From DAMCZI01 sp032095175 (GTDB taxonomy: Bacteria; Bacillota; Clostridia; Clostridiales; Caloramatoraceae): a stretch of DNA of 64,000 nucleotides. Numbering within the stretch: position 1 is the stretch's first letter; every line of letters begins with the position of its first letter. The notes beneath the pieces were generated by a model. That model saw nothing but the letters and a program-made list of their open reading frames with translations, was not told where the DNA came from and did no database searches. The position numbers and the translations under genes are program-made. This document shows positions 27,481 through 35,869 of the stretch, in pieces. The stretch is taken from the NCBI GenBank assembly GCA_032095175.1, contig DAMCZI010000018.1, forward strand, positions 30,228 to 94,227. The letters are read 5' to 3'.

Positions 27481-27595
27481 ATATAAATCGCAATAAAGAT
27501 TTTGGATAATGTACATTGCGACTTATGAATCAAGGAATATGATTTCGCATAAATGTCTAGGGTCAAGCAATATAGAATCATTTATGTGAAACATA
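27481..27595 (+). repeat. Two-hairpin dispersed element, copy B
   Basis: ATAAATCGCAAT ... ATTGCGACTTAT (stem 1) then TTTCGCATAAATG ... CATTTATGTGAA (stem 2). Ends about 95 bases before the sigma-factor gene and points to it. Confidence 0.8.
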
Positions 27596-27690
27596 CAGTA
27601 AATAATATTTAAAAAATTTTATTTATTTTCCAACCTTTTTTAAAAACTAGACAGTATATAAGTATAAAAGAGAATGTGAGGGATTTAACT

Positions 27691-29298
27691 TTGAAAAAGG
27701 ATGAAGCAGATAGAGTAATAGAGCAGTATGTAAAACCTGTATATGGTTTTGCTATGAATAAAACTAGAAATATCAGTGATGCCGAGGAGCTTGCAGGCAG
27801 GATTATACTGCAGGTATATGATGTGCTTATTAAAAAGGATAGTTTTATAGATTTAAATTCCTATATTTTTAAAATTGCTCACAATGTGTGGACGAAGTAT
27901 ATAGATGATAAAACAAAGGTGATTAACACTTTATCCATAGATGAAATAAGTATTCCCTCAAGTTTAGATGTTGATAAAGATATTCTTCAAAGCGAAATTT
28001 CTGGAAAATTAAGATTGGAAATAGCATTTTTATCAAATCAACAAAGAGAAGTAGTTATACTGCACTATTACAAGGGATTGAAAGTGAAAGAAATTGCTGA
28101 AAAATTAAATCTGTCAGAAGGAACTGTAAAGTGGCACCTTTATGAGAGTAAAAAGGAGATGAAAAAGGGTATGGAGGTAATGAGAACAGTTGGAAACTTA
28201 GGCATCAATCCTATTAAATTTTCAGGTATGGGGCATGATGGGGAGCCAGGTGAAAGGGGAGATACTAAAGATTTTTTTAGAAAATCAATAACTCAAAATA
28301 TAGCCTATGCTGCTTACCGTGAACCACTTACAATAAATGAAATTGCAGAGGAGCTGGGAATATCCCCAATATTTGTGGAGGATGAAATTAATGAGCTTGA
28401 AGAGTATGGCTTTATGGATAAGCTGCCTGGTGGAAGGTACCAAACTAATATGATTATTATAGAGGAGACAGAGGAAAAATGGGAAGAAATGCACAGTTTA
28501 TATAAAAAATATGCAGATATATTAGTGGAAGAGTACTTTCTGCAGTTTTTTAATATGGAAGAACAGTTTAAAGGGCTTAATATCTATTATCCCAACAATG
28601 ATTTTAACTTGCTTCTATGGAGTGTAGTTCCTTATGCCATTAAAAAGTTAAGGTTTTCCCAATTGGAGAAGATAACTTTTAAGGAAATTACCACACTTCG
28701 TAAAGATGGCGGGAATTATATTGCTTATGCTCAGGTTCATAAGGAAATAAAGAAAAGCGATAATTTTAATTACAAATATTGTGGGGATATGTATAGGGGT
28801 AATCCAGAGCTATCAGTTTCAGGGTGGCAAGTTAATACGACATGGAGCAATAGGGTATTTGATTGGAGAGATAATCTTACCTCGGATTTTATAGGGCTTT
28901 ATCATTGCATTAATGGGGAATTGATAGAAAACGATGTAAATATAGATGTGTACAGAAGATTAATGGATAAGGGTTATTTAATAAAAACTGAGAATGGCTA
29001 TATAGTAAATATAGTTTATTGTGAAAGCAAGGAAATAACAGATGAATTCTTTGAAATATTACCAGAACCACCAGAAAAGCTTGTAAAGCTAGAAAAGGAG
29101 TTTGAGAGAGCTGTATATGATATCGAAAAAGTAGGTCAACCTATTCGTATGTATAAAACCATAGAGTTTGGATGTCAGAATAGATTAACAGCATTAAAAA
29201 CCTATGTGCTAAAGAATTTAGTAGACAGGGGACTGTTAAAAGAGCCGACCTTAGAAGAGGCAAAGGGGATATCAACGATTCTTTTTATTGAGAGGTGA
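27691..29298 (+). CDS. Sigma-70 family (ECF-like) factor with long C-terminal extension
   Basis: About 535 residues. Sigma region 2 (AEELAGRIILQVYDVLIKKD, then YIFKIAHNVWTKYIDD) and region 4 (LSNQQREVVILHYYKG, VKEIAEKLNLSEGTVKWHLYESKKEM) fill the first ~165 residues; typical ECF factors stop there. About 370 further residues follow, starting with a second winged helix (PLTINEIAEELGISPIFVEDEINELEEYGF) and a large mixed domain without membrane segments. TTG at 27691 has GAGGGA seven bases upstream; the GTG at 27676 overlaps the site. Two ABC exporter genes follow at 5 bp and with overlap, so the sigma factor probably controls them. Confidence 0.8.
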   Translation: MKKDEADRVIEQYVKPVYGFAMNKTRNISDAEELAGRIILQVYDVLIKKDSFIDLNSYIFKIAHNVWTKYIDDKTKVINTLSIDEISIPSSLDVDKDILQSEISGKLRLEIAFLSNQQREVVILHYYKGLKVKEIAEKLNLSEGTVKWHLYESKKEMKKGMEVMRTVGNLGINPIKFSGMGHDGEPGERGDTKDFFRKSITQNIAYAAYREPLTINEIAEELGISPIFVEDEINELEEYGFMDKLPGGRYQTNMIIIEETEEKWEEMHSLYKKYADILVEEYFLQFFNMEEQFKGLNIYYPNNDFNLLLWSVVPYAIKKLRFSQLEKITFKEITTLRKDGGNYIAYAQVHKEIKKSDNFNYKYCGDMYRGNPELSVSGWQVNTTWSNRVFDWRDNLTSDFIGLYHCINGELIENDVNIDVYRRLMDKGYLIKTENGYIVNIVYCESKEITDEFFEILPEPPEKLVKLEKEFERAVYDIEKVGQPIRMYKTIEFGCQNRLTALKTYVLKNLVDRGLLKEPTLEEAKGISTILFIER

Positions 29299-29303
29299 GT
29301 TAA

Positions 29304-31115
29304 GTGATTAAAAGAATAGTGAATTTTTGTAAGATAAGTATTGCTTCAGCACCAGTATTTTTTATTGTAAATCTTAGTATATTGCTTATTATGGCATTAT
29401 CTCGCCTTGGTGCAAGCTACTCTTTTAAATGGGCAGCGGATACAATATTATATTATCAAAAATCTGGAGTTAACAGTGTTAAAATAATAATACCAATATT
29501 ATTCTTCTTTTTAATGATATGTATAGGTGGAAATACAGGAAACTTTGAGAATATGATGATAACAGCCTATACAAGAAAATCCAAAAAACTCTTTTCTAAA
29601 TTCTTTTTGCATAAGAGCTATATCTCTAAGCAGGATGATTTTTATAATAACAGCTTTTATGATAATTATGAGTTTGTAAGAAAAAACATGGATAATACCA
29701 CAAAGATAACGGTTACGGTATTTAACAAGCTTGCTATGTCAACCTTTAGCCTTATTTTATCAGCTTTGGCTATTTCATATTTTGATCCCATTATATTAGT
29801 ATGTATATTCATCTTATCCCTGGTCTTAATCTTTATAAATAGATATATCGTAAAAAGACGTATGGCACTAAACGAAGCATATATTAATGCAGAACGTCAG
29901 GGTAATTATTACAGAGAATTGCTTTCCTCAAGAAACCATGCAAAGGAGCTTAGAATCTTTAAACTTCAAAATAAATTTCTTCAAAAGTGGGATAAATGGT
30001 ATAAGGAATACACAGTTTCCAAGTATAAATTTGAGGTAAAAGCTACAATACTATCAAACATTTCTACAATCCTTCAGCAGTTTATGACCTATGGCTTAAC
30101 AATTTACTTCTTATATTTAGTTTATATTGACAGGTTGGCGGTAGGAGATTTTGTATTCTTAAATTCAATAATGTGGTCCCTTACCTATAGTATAGGTTAT
30201 ATAGTGGATGTAATATCAAAGGACTTGGCAGAGAATTATCAGTATGTAGAAAGGTATGAAAATTTTACAGGAAAGACAAGCTTATCTATGTTAAAAAGCA
30301 TCTCAGAATCCAAGTTGAAAGTTAATAGTGATATCCCTGAATTTGAAAGCTTAACCTTTGAAAATGTATGCTACAAATATCCACATGGAGAAAAGAATGC
30401 AGTTGATAAGCTAAACTTCACATTAAATAAGGGGGAGGTTATAAGTGTTCTTGGGTATAACGGAAGTGGAAAGAGCACCTTCTCAAAGCTTATGTGTGGA
30501 CTTTTGGAGGATTATACAGGAACCATAAAGCTAAATGGAAAAGATATAAAGACCTACGATAGGGAAAGCTTATATAGGTACTTTGGTATAGGTTTTCAGG
30601 ATTTTACAAGATACAGCATATCTTTAAAAGAAAATGTAGCTGTAGGAATGATTGAAAGCTTTGATGATGAAAACCAGATTAAAAAAGCCATGGAAAAAGG
30701 GAATCTACAGGAGGTAATAAAAAAACTGCCTAATGGAGTGGATACTATATTAGGCAAGGAATATGATAAGGCTGGAGAGGATCTAAGCGGAGGTCAATGG
30801 CAGAGGGTAATTTTATCCAGGGCATATATGGGTGAGCCTGATGTGCTCATATTAGATGAACCAACAGCAGCTATAGATCCAATTGAAGAAATGAGAATGC
30901 TAAATCAATTTAAGGATATAGTAAAGGGCAAAACGGCTCTTTTAATCTCACACCGCATAGGGTTTGCTAGAATGTCAAGCCGAATCTGCATAATGGATGG
31001 AGGACGAATAATTGAAAGTGGAACCCATGAGGAGCTGTTAAAGCTTAAGGGTAAATACTATGAATTGTTTACTTCACAGGAACAGCTTTATAAAGAAGGT
31101 GATTTAAGTGCTTAA
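29304..31115 (+). CDS. ABC transporter, fused permease/ATPase (half 1)
   Basis: 603 residues: about six membrane segments (residues 1-320), then an ATPase with Walker A GYNGSGKST, signature LSGGQWQ, Walker B VLILDEP and switch ISHR. Type IV exporter fold. The start is GTG with GAGAGGTGAG upstream; its end overlaps the next gene by 8 bp. Together with the partner it should form a heterodimeric exporter. No maturation peptidase domain and no precursor peptide gene was found. Confidence 0.9.
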   Translation: MIKRIVNFCKISIASAPVFFIVNLSILLIMALSRLGASYSFKWAADTILYYQKSGVNSVKIIIPILFFFLMICIGGNTGNFENMMITAYTRKSKKLFSKFFLHKSYISKQDDFYNNSFYDNYEFVRKNMDNTTKITVTVFNKLAMSTFSLILSALAISYFDPIILVCIFILSLVLIFINRYIVKRRMALNEAYINAERQGNYYRELLSSRNHAKELRIFKLQNKFLQKWDKWYKEYTVSKYKFEVKATILSNISTILQQFMTYGLTIYFLYLVYIDRLAVGDFVFLNSIMWSLTYSIGYIVDVISKDLAENYQYVERYENFTGKTSLSMLKSISESKLKVNSDIPEFESLTFENVCYKYPHGEKNAVDKLNFTLNKGEVISVLGYNGSGKSTFSKLMCGLLEDYTGTIKLNGKDIKTYDRESLYRYFGIGFQDFTRYSISLKENVAVGMIESFDDENQIKKAMEKGNLQEVIKKLPNGVDTILGKEYDKAGEDLSGGQWQRVILSRAYMGEPDVLILDEPTAAIDPIEEMRMLNQFKDIVKGKTALLISHRIGFARMSSRICIMDGGRIIESGTHEELLKLKGKYYELFTSQEQLYKEGDLSA

Positions 31116-32886
31116 AAAAGAAAAGGGTTATACAATAAAGGCATTAAAAGAGGTAAATGCTCTAGCATATAAAAGCTGTTCATGGGCATATATACTTTTG
31201 ATATTAACAACATTTCTTTCTGCGGTTAGTACCTTTATATTGCTAAAGGCTACAGAATATACAATTAATTCGGCCTATAGGCTTTTTAATAAAACTGCTG
31301 ATTTTAAATCTGTAGTTATGGGAATCACTCTTTTTACTGGAGCAAAGATAGTTTTTGAGGTAATAGATATTATAAAGACACTGCTTACAAATAAACTAAA
31401 TTTGAGTATTTCCTATGCCTTTGAAAAGGAGCTTAACACAAAGCTTTCAAATATTAAAATAGACTATTATGAAAACAATGAAACTTATGTAAAAATACAT
31501 GAGGTGAGAACTAAAACCCTAGAGACTATAAAAAGCTTTATTGAAAGCACAATGTTTTATATACAATCAGTTTTTCATGTGATTGTATATGGATACTTCC
31601 TAATACAAATTAATATTTTAGTGGTAGTTATATACTTAGCACTAGTGTTTATATTTAATAAAGCATCAGGTAATATGTATAACAGCATAATGAATATATG
31701 GGACGAAATACAGCCCTACAGCCAAAAGCAGAACTACTTTTTTAGCCTCAGTGGAGACAAGGTCACTCACCAGGAGTTTAAGTTTAACAGGCTTTTTGGT
31801 TTTGTAAGCAGCCGTTGGGATAAGCTTTATGATAAAGAATATGGCTATAGAATGAAGATATTTAAAAGATTTGAAATAACACTTCAAACTGCAAGAGTGA
31901 TTTTTAATATTCCATATATAGCTATGTTGATTTATGTAGCCTTTGAAATAGCTGCAGGTAAACATGAGATAGGCTTTTTAATGTTATGTAATCGGCTTTT
32001 TAATGGAGTAATAGATACCTTTGAAGGAGTGCAAAGCACTATTATAACTAATAGCATTGATTGCAAGTTTATTAAGAGTTTTGATGAAATAATGGCTTAT
32101 GAGGAGGACAACAAGGCTCATACTAAAGAAAAAGCAGCTGACATTTCTTTTGAAAATGTTGTTTACACTTATCCTCAGGCTAAGAGATATGCATTAAAAA
32201 ATCTTAAGTTTAATATAAAGGCTGGAGAGAAGATTGCTGTGGTAGGACATAATGGAAGCGGAAAAACAACCTGCACCAATCTTTTAATGGCACTTACTGA
32301 TCCAACTAATGGAGAGATTATAGTAGATGGGCAAAAAGGTTTAAAGGCAGAGTCCATTCTAAGAAGCAGTGTTTCATGTATACTACAGGATTTTGCACAA
32401 TATCAAATGACTATAAGAGAGAACATTGAAGTGGGATATGAAAATCATAAATTTTCAGAGGAAGAAATATGGAATCTATTAGATAAGGTTGGATTAAAGG
32501 AAAGAGTTCAAAAGCTGCCGCAGGGTATAGACACACCACTGGGACAACTCCAAAAGGGCATTGAATTATCAAAGGGACAGTGGCAAAGACTTGCCATTGC
32601 AAGACTGCTTGCTAACCCGCAAGCTACTTTATGGATATTAGATGAACCTACAGCTTATCTAGACCCAATCTCTGAAATTGAGATTTATGATATGATATAT
32701 GACCTGGCAGGGGAAAGAACGGTTCTATTTATATCACATAGACTTGGCTTTGCAAAGAGAGCCGATAAAATAGTGGTCTTCAACGATGGTAAAATAGCAG
32801 AGGAAGGAATCCACAGGGATTTACTAAATAAAGATGGAATATATGCAAAGATGTATAAAAATCAAGAATCCTGGTATGTAGCATGA
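31108..32886 (+). CDS. ABC transporter, fused permease/ATPase (half 2)
   Basis: 592 residues, same layout as the partner. Walker A GHNGSGKTT and Walker B LWILDEP are intact, but the signature reads LSKGQWQ instead of LSGGQ, as in many heterodimeric exporters with one altered composite site. GTG start with GAAGGTGATT upstream, overlapping the previous gene. The operon ends in the palindrome at 32892. Confidence 0.9.
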   Translation: MLKKEKGYTIKALKEVNALAYKSCSWAYILLILTTFLSAVSTFILLKATEYTINSAYRLFNKTADFKSVVMGITLFTGAKIVFEVIDIIKTLLTNKLNLSISYAFEKELNTKLSNIKIDYYENNETYVKIHEVRTKTLETIKSFIESTMFYIQSVFHVIVYGYFLIQINILVVVIYLALVFIFNKASGNMYNSIMNIWDEIQPYSQKQNYFFSLSGDKVTHQEFKFNRLFGFVSSRWDKLYDKEYGYRMKIFKRFEITLQTARVIFNIPYIAMLIYVAFEIAAGKHEIGFLMLCNRLFNGVIDTFEGVQSTIITNSIDCKFIKSFDEIMAYEEDNKAHTKEKAADISFENVVYTYPQAKRYALKNLKFNIKAGEKIAVVGHNGSGKTTCTNLLMALTDPTNGEIIVDGQKGLKAESILRSSVSCILQDFAQYQMTIRENIEVGYENHKFSEEEIWNLLDKVGLKERVQKLPQGIDTPLGQLQKGIELSKGQWQRLAIARLLANPQATLWILDEPTAYLDPISEIEIYDMIYDLAGERTVLFISHRLGFAKRADKIVVFNDGKIAEEGIHRDLLNKDGIYAKMYKNQESWYVA

Positions 32887-32890
32887 TTGA

Positions 32891-32933
32891 GTGCCAAGTA
32901 GTTGAGAAGAAGTTTTTCTCAATTGCTTGGCAT
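32891..32933 (+). terminator. TGCCAAG palindrome / terminator (family copy 1)
   Basis: TGCCAAGTA...GAGAA and TTCTC...GCTTGGCA form a long stem just after the ABC operon; the following T tract is weak. Confidence 0.65.
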
Positions 32934-33011
32934 TATATATACAATGTGTCTGTTTTTGTATACAATATAATTGATTAGCAATTTGGTTGGTTAAAAAAGG
33001 GGATGCCATTT

Positions 33012-33182
33012 GTGAAACAAAAGATTTCCGGTTATGGATATGTATTTTGGATTATAGGATTTATAAATATAACTCAATCGATACTATGCTTTTGTAATAA
33101 TAAAATACTATTGGGAAATTTAAACGTTTTTGTTGGTATAGTATTTGTTGCATTTGGGTTTTTGGCAAAAAACAATAAATAA
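33012..33182 (+). CDS. Small two-helix membrane protein
   Basis: 56 codons from a GTG with AAAAAAGGGG eight or nine bases upstream (an ATG at 33003 is also possible but touches the site). The peptide has two hydrophobic segments, YVFWIIGFINITQSILCF and NVFVGIVFVAFGFL, separated by a short polar loop. No family recognised. It sits between the ABC operon and a hydrolase gene. Confidence 0.5.
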   Translation: MKQKISGYGYVFWIIGFINITQSILCFCNNKILLGNLNVFVGIVFVAFGFLAKNNK

Positions 33183-33232
33183 CTAAAATATTGTATGGCT
33201 GCGATTTAATAATCTAAAAGGAGAAACATCAG

Positions 33233-34015
33233 ATGAATATTAGAAAGTATGGAAATAAGCCTTATAAGATAGCTGTAGTTCATGGGGGACCAGGAGCGGC
33301 AGGAAGTGTAAAGCCTGTGTGTGAGGAGCTTTCTGATGTTTGTGGGGTATTAGAACCTCTACAAACTGAAATGTCAGTGGATGGTCAACTTGAGGAACTT
33401 AAAAAAATTTTAGAAGAAAATACAGAAGAGCCTGTAATTCTTATAGGACATTCATGGGGCGCCATGTTAATTTATATGTTTGCAGCTAAATATAGCCATT
33501 TAGTAAAGAAAATTATTCTTATATCAAGTGGATCCCTTGAAGAGAAGTATTATGAGGATTTGTGCAAGAATAGAGAAGAGAGGCTGACGGCAGAGGAGAG
33601 AATTGAACTTAATAGACTGCAAAAGATTTTTTCCAATCCGGGAAATGAAGATATGAATAAGGTTTTTGCACGATTTGGAGCGTTAATGGAAAAGCTAGAT
33701 TCTTATGAGCCTATGGAAATCGATAGCGATGAGAGCCTTCCTAGTTATGAAATATTTACAAAAGTATGGTCCCAGGCTCATGCTATGAGAAAAAGTGGTG
33801 AAATGTATAGGATGGGAAAAGATATTAAGTGTGAAGTGGTTGCAATCCATGGTGACTATGATTCCCACCCGGCTATAGGCATTAAAGATTCCTTAGAAAA
33901 AATAATCTGCAATTTCAAATTTTATGAGCTTAAAAAATGTGGACATACTCCATGGGCTGAGGTTTATGCTAAGGATGAATTTTATAGAATATTAAAAGCT
34001 GAAATATTGAAGTAA
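33233..34015 (+). CDS. Alpha/beta hydrolase (proline iminopeptidase-like)
   Basis: 260 residues. HGGPGAAGS is the oxyanion loop (as in proline iminopeptidases), GHSWGAM the nucleophile elbow, HGDYDSHP the acid region and CGHTPWAE the histidine. The lid is short. AAAGGAGAAAC precedes ATG. An MBL-fold gene starts 24 bp after its stop, probably in the same transcript. Confidence 0.86.
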   Translation: MNIRKYGNKPYKIAVVHGGPGAAGSVKPVCEELSDVCGVLEPLQTEMSVDGQLEELKKILEENTEEPVILIGHSWGAMLIYMFAAKYSHLVKKIILISSGSLEEKYYEDLCKNREERLTAEERIELNRLQKIFSNPGNEDMNKVFARFGALMEKLDSYEPMEIDSDESLPSYEIFTKVWSQAHAMRKSGEMYRMGKDIKCEVVAIHGDYDSHPAIGIKDSLEKIICNFKFYELKKCGHTPWAEVYAKDEFYRILKAEILK

Positions 34016-34039
34016 GAGATATGTACAGGCGATAGGCAT

Positions 34040-34828
34040 ATGGAGTATGTAAAAACTAACAATTGTTGTAAAAATAATGATATACTTAACTATAACAAAA
34101 GAATGGTGGTAATTAGGGGTATGGGTTTGTGTGATATAAGAAAAATTAGGGAAGATATATATTTGTTCACGGATTTAAGTTTGGGTTGGTATTATAATTC
34201 CACAGTTATTATTACAAATGAAGGCCCTATTGTTATAGATGTCTTTAGCGATGAAAAAATGTTTAATGAGGTTTTTGATTTTATTAAGGAGAAGGGATTT
34301 GATAAGCCAGCTGCAGTAATATATACTCATTGGCATTCAGATCATACTACTGGTAATAGAATTTTTGGGGATAGAATAATTGCACATAAATCAACAGCTA
34401 AGCATCTGGAACAATTGAAGATGAAATTAGAAAAAATCAATAGAACAGATGTAATTCCATTAATGCCAACAGAACTTATTGAAGGAAGTATGGAACTTAG
34501 CATTGGAGGAAAAACGTTAGAGCTTATACATTGTCCAGGCCACACCTATGGAAGTATTTTAGTATATGATAAGGATAATAGAGTACTTGTAGCTGGGGAT
34601 AACTTAGTTAGTAAAGAAGTGGTATTTTGCATTCCTCCTGTAATACCTTCGGATAGTGATGATACTTCACCTGTATATTTAGAGCATATGTTTAAAGTTA
34701 TAGAAAGACTTGAAGTAGATACAATTATTCCTGGACATGGCTTGATGCTAAATCCGAGGGAAATACTTGATTTGAATAAAGAGCGATATTATAAGTGTTT
34801 GAATGAGAACCTAAAAAGTATAGAGTAA
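34040..34828 (+). CDS. MBL-fold metallo-hydrolase
   Basis: 262 residues. THWHSDHTTGN (H-x-H-x-D-H), HCPGHTYGS and AGDNLV, then IIPGHG, give the two-zinc metallo-beta-lactamase fold site. The start is uncertain: ATG at 34040 has no clear ribosome site, while ATG at 34103 or 34121 are also possible (the second would remove 27 residues and start MGLCDIRKI). Could be a beta-lactamase-like, quinoprotein- or glyoxalase-type hydrolase; sequence is compatible with the subclass B3/SdsA-like group. No signal peptide. Confidence 0.82.
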   Translation: MEYVKTNNCCKNNDILNYNKRMVVIRGMGLCDIRKIREDIYLFTDLSLGWYYNSTVIITNEGPIVIDVFSDEKMFNEVFDFIKEKGFDKPAAVIYTHWHSDHTTGNRIFGDRIIAHKSTAKHLEQLKMKLEKINRTDVIPLMPTELIEGSMELSIGGKTLELIHCPGHTYGSILVYDKDNRVLVAGDNLVSKEVVFCIPPVIPSDSDDTSPVYLEHMFKVIERLEVDTIIPGHGLMLNPREILDLNKERYYKCLNENLKSIE

Positions 34829-34964
34829 AATTTACCCTATATGTTTATGCCTTTTAGATAATTGGTCCGGTTATGTAAAAAGTAGTATATATAATATGAG
34901 TGCTGCGGCATAGCAATTTAAGTGTTATTGAGGATTATTTATATTTTAAAGGAGGGTATATTAA

Positions 34965-35027
34965 ATGAAATCAATATTAATACATACAACAGACAGCCCA
35001 AAATTCCATGCAAAGTCTGTAAGATAA
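34965..35027 (+). CDS. 20-codon ORF with strong ribosome site
   Basis: AAAGGAGGGTATATTAA then ATG; encodes MKSILIHTTDSPKFHAKSVR. The site is too good for a chance ORF. It may be the stub of a gene cut off when the two-hairpin element inserted 30 bases later, or a leader peptide. Confidence 0.35.
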   Translation: MKSILIHTTDSPKFHAKSVR

Positions 35028-35057
35028 CTAATGGTGACATTTGTATGGAATTAGTAC

Positions 35058-35170
35058 TTTAATAGCACTAAAGATTTTACATTGAATGTTGTGCGATTAA
35101 TGAATTAAGGAATATGATTTCGCATAAATGTTTAGGGTCAAGCAATGTAGAATCATTTGTGTAAAACATA
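35058..35170 (+). repeat. Two-hairpin dispersed element, copy C
   Basis: TTAATAGCAC ... GTGCGATTAA (stem 1) and TTTCGCATAAATG ... CATTTGTGTAA (stem 2). Ends about 100 bases upstream of the CD3324-family gene. Confidence 0.8.
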
Positions 35171-35267
35171 TAGTTACCATTTTAACTCACATACTATAAT
35201 ATTATAAGTTATACTACAGACCTTGCATCCTTAAATTTTATATTTAAATTTTAGGGAGCGGATTAAA

Positions 35268-35537
35268 ATGGAGTATAAAAATGGTATAGATTTATTTCCA
35301 CAGGAATTATTAAAGGAAATACAGAAATATGTTAGTGGTGGATTGGTGTATATTCCACAGGTTGAAAGCAAACGTAAGGAATGGGGAGAACTCTCAGGAA
35401 TTAAGACAGAGATACATATGAGAAATTATGAAATAAAACAGAAGTTTATTAATGGAGTTACTATTCCGAAACTAGCACTAGAGTATTGTCTGGCTGTAGA
35501 AACAATTAAAAGGATAGTATATTCGAAAAAGAAATAA
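35268..35537 (+). CDS. CD3324 family small HTH protein
   Basis: 89 residues. FPQELLKEIQKYVSGGLVYIP, then IHMRNYEIKQKFINGV and PKLALEYCLAVETIKRIVY match the clostridial CD3324 family: an N-terminal helix, a conserved G-x-Y-I-P turn and a C-terminal Mor-like helix-turn-helix. Probably a small DNA-binding regulator of unknown target. The start has TTTTAGGGAGCGG upstream. A large hairpin follows immediately. Confidence 0.8.
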   Translation: MEYKNGIDLFPQELLKEIQKYVSGGLVYIPQVESKRKEWGELSGIKTEIHMRNYEIKQKFINGVTIPKLALEYCLAVETIKRIVYSKKK

Positions 35538-35540
35538 TAG

Positions 35541-35694
35541 GAAGCTGTCTAAAATATATATAAGTCAAAAATTCTATTACATTCTGCCTTTTTAAACATC
35601 CTAAGGTCGTACTAATGTAGTAGGGCTGTTTAAAAAAACAGAATGTAAAGAATTTTACGACTTATATATAGATAATGTTTTGGACAGCTTTTCT
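35541..35694 (+). repeat. Long imperfect hairpin element (~150 bp)
   Basis: Outer arms AAGCTGTCTAAAA / TTTTGGACAGCTT, middle arms TATATATAAGTC / GACTTATATATA, inner arms ATTACATTCTG / CAGAATGTAA and TTTTTAAACATCCTA / TAGTAGGGCTGTTTAAA fold the whole segment back on itself. It could serve as the terminator of the CD3324 gene (TTTTCTTTA follows). A diverged copy lies at 24791. Confidence 0.75.
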
Positions 35695-35737
35695 TTAATA
35701 TGCCTTAAATAAATATAACCAAACAAAGCATATAAAT

Positions 35738-35759
35738 AGAGCATGCTCTTGGATATAAT
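35738..35759 (+). promoter_or_regulatory. Palindrome preceding a TATAAT box
   Basis: AGAGCATGCTCT (perfect palindrome, 35738-35749) lies in the spacer position just before TATAAT (35754-35759); the -35 is poor, as at activator-dependent promoters. Confidence 0.5.
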
Positions 35760-35793
35760 GGTATTTGTAGAAAGTGCGATAGGAGTGAGGTTT

Positions 35794-35835
35794 ATGAAAT
35801 ATCCTTCCTTGAAAGTGTTCTCAGCTTTATATTAA
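35794..35835 (+). CDS. 13-codon upstream ORF (possible leader peptide)
   Basis: AGGAGTGAGGTTT then ATG; encodes MKYPSLKVFSALY, stop 34 bases before the GNAT start. The position and ribosome site resemble leader peptides of drug-inducible genes. Confidence 0.4.
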   Translation: MKYPSLKVFSALY

Positions 35836-35869
35836 CGAGATAAGTAGAATTATTTAGGAGGTTTTTAAT

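Noticed and set aside
29304..33182. Lantibiotic or bacteriocin cluster around the ABC pair
   Set aside because: No modification enzyme, no C39 peptidase domain and no convincing precursor peptide were found.
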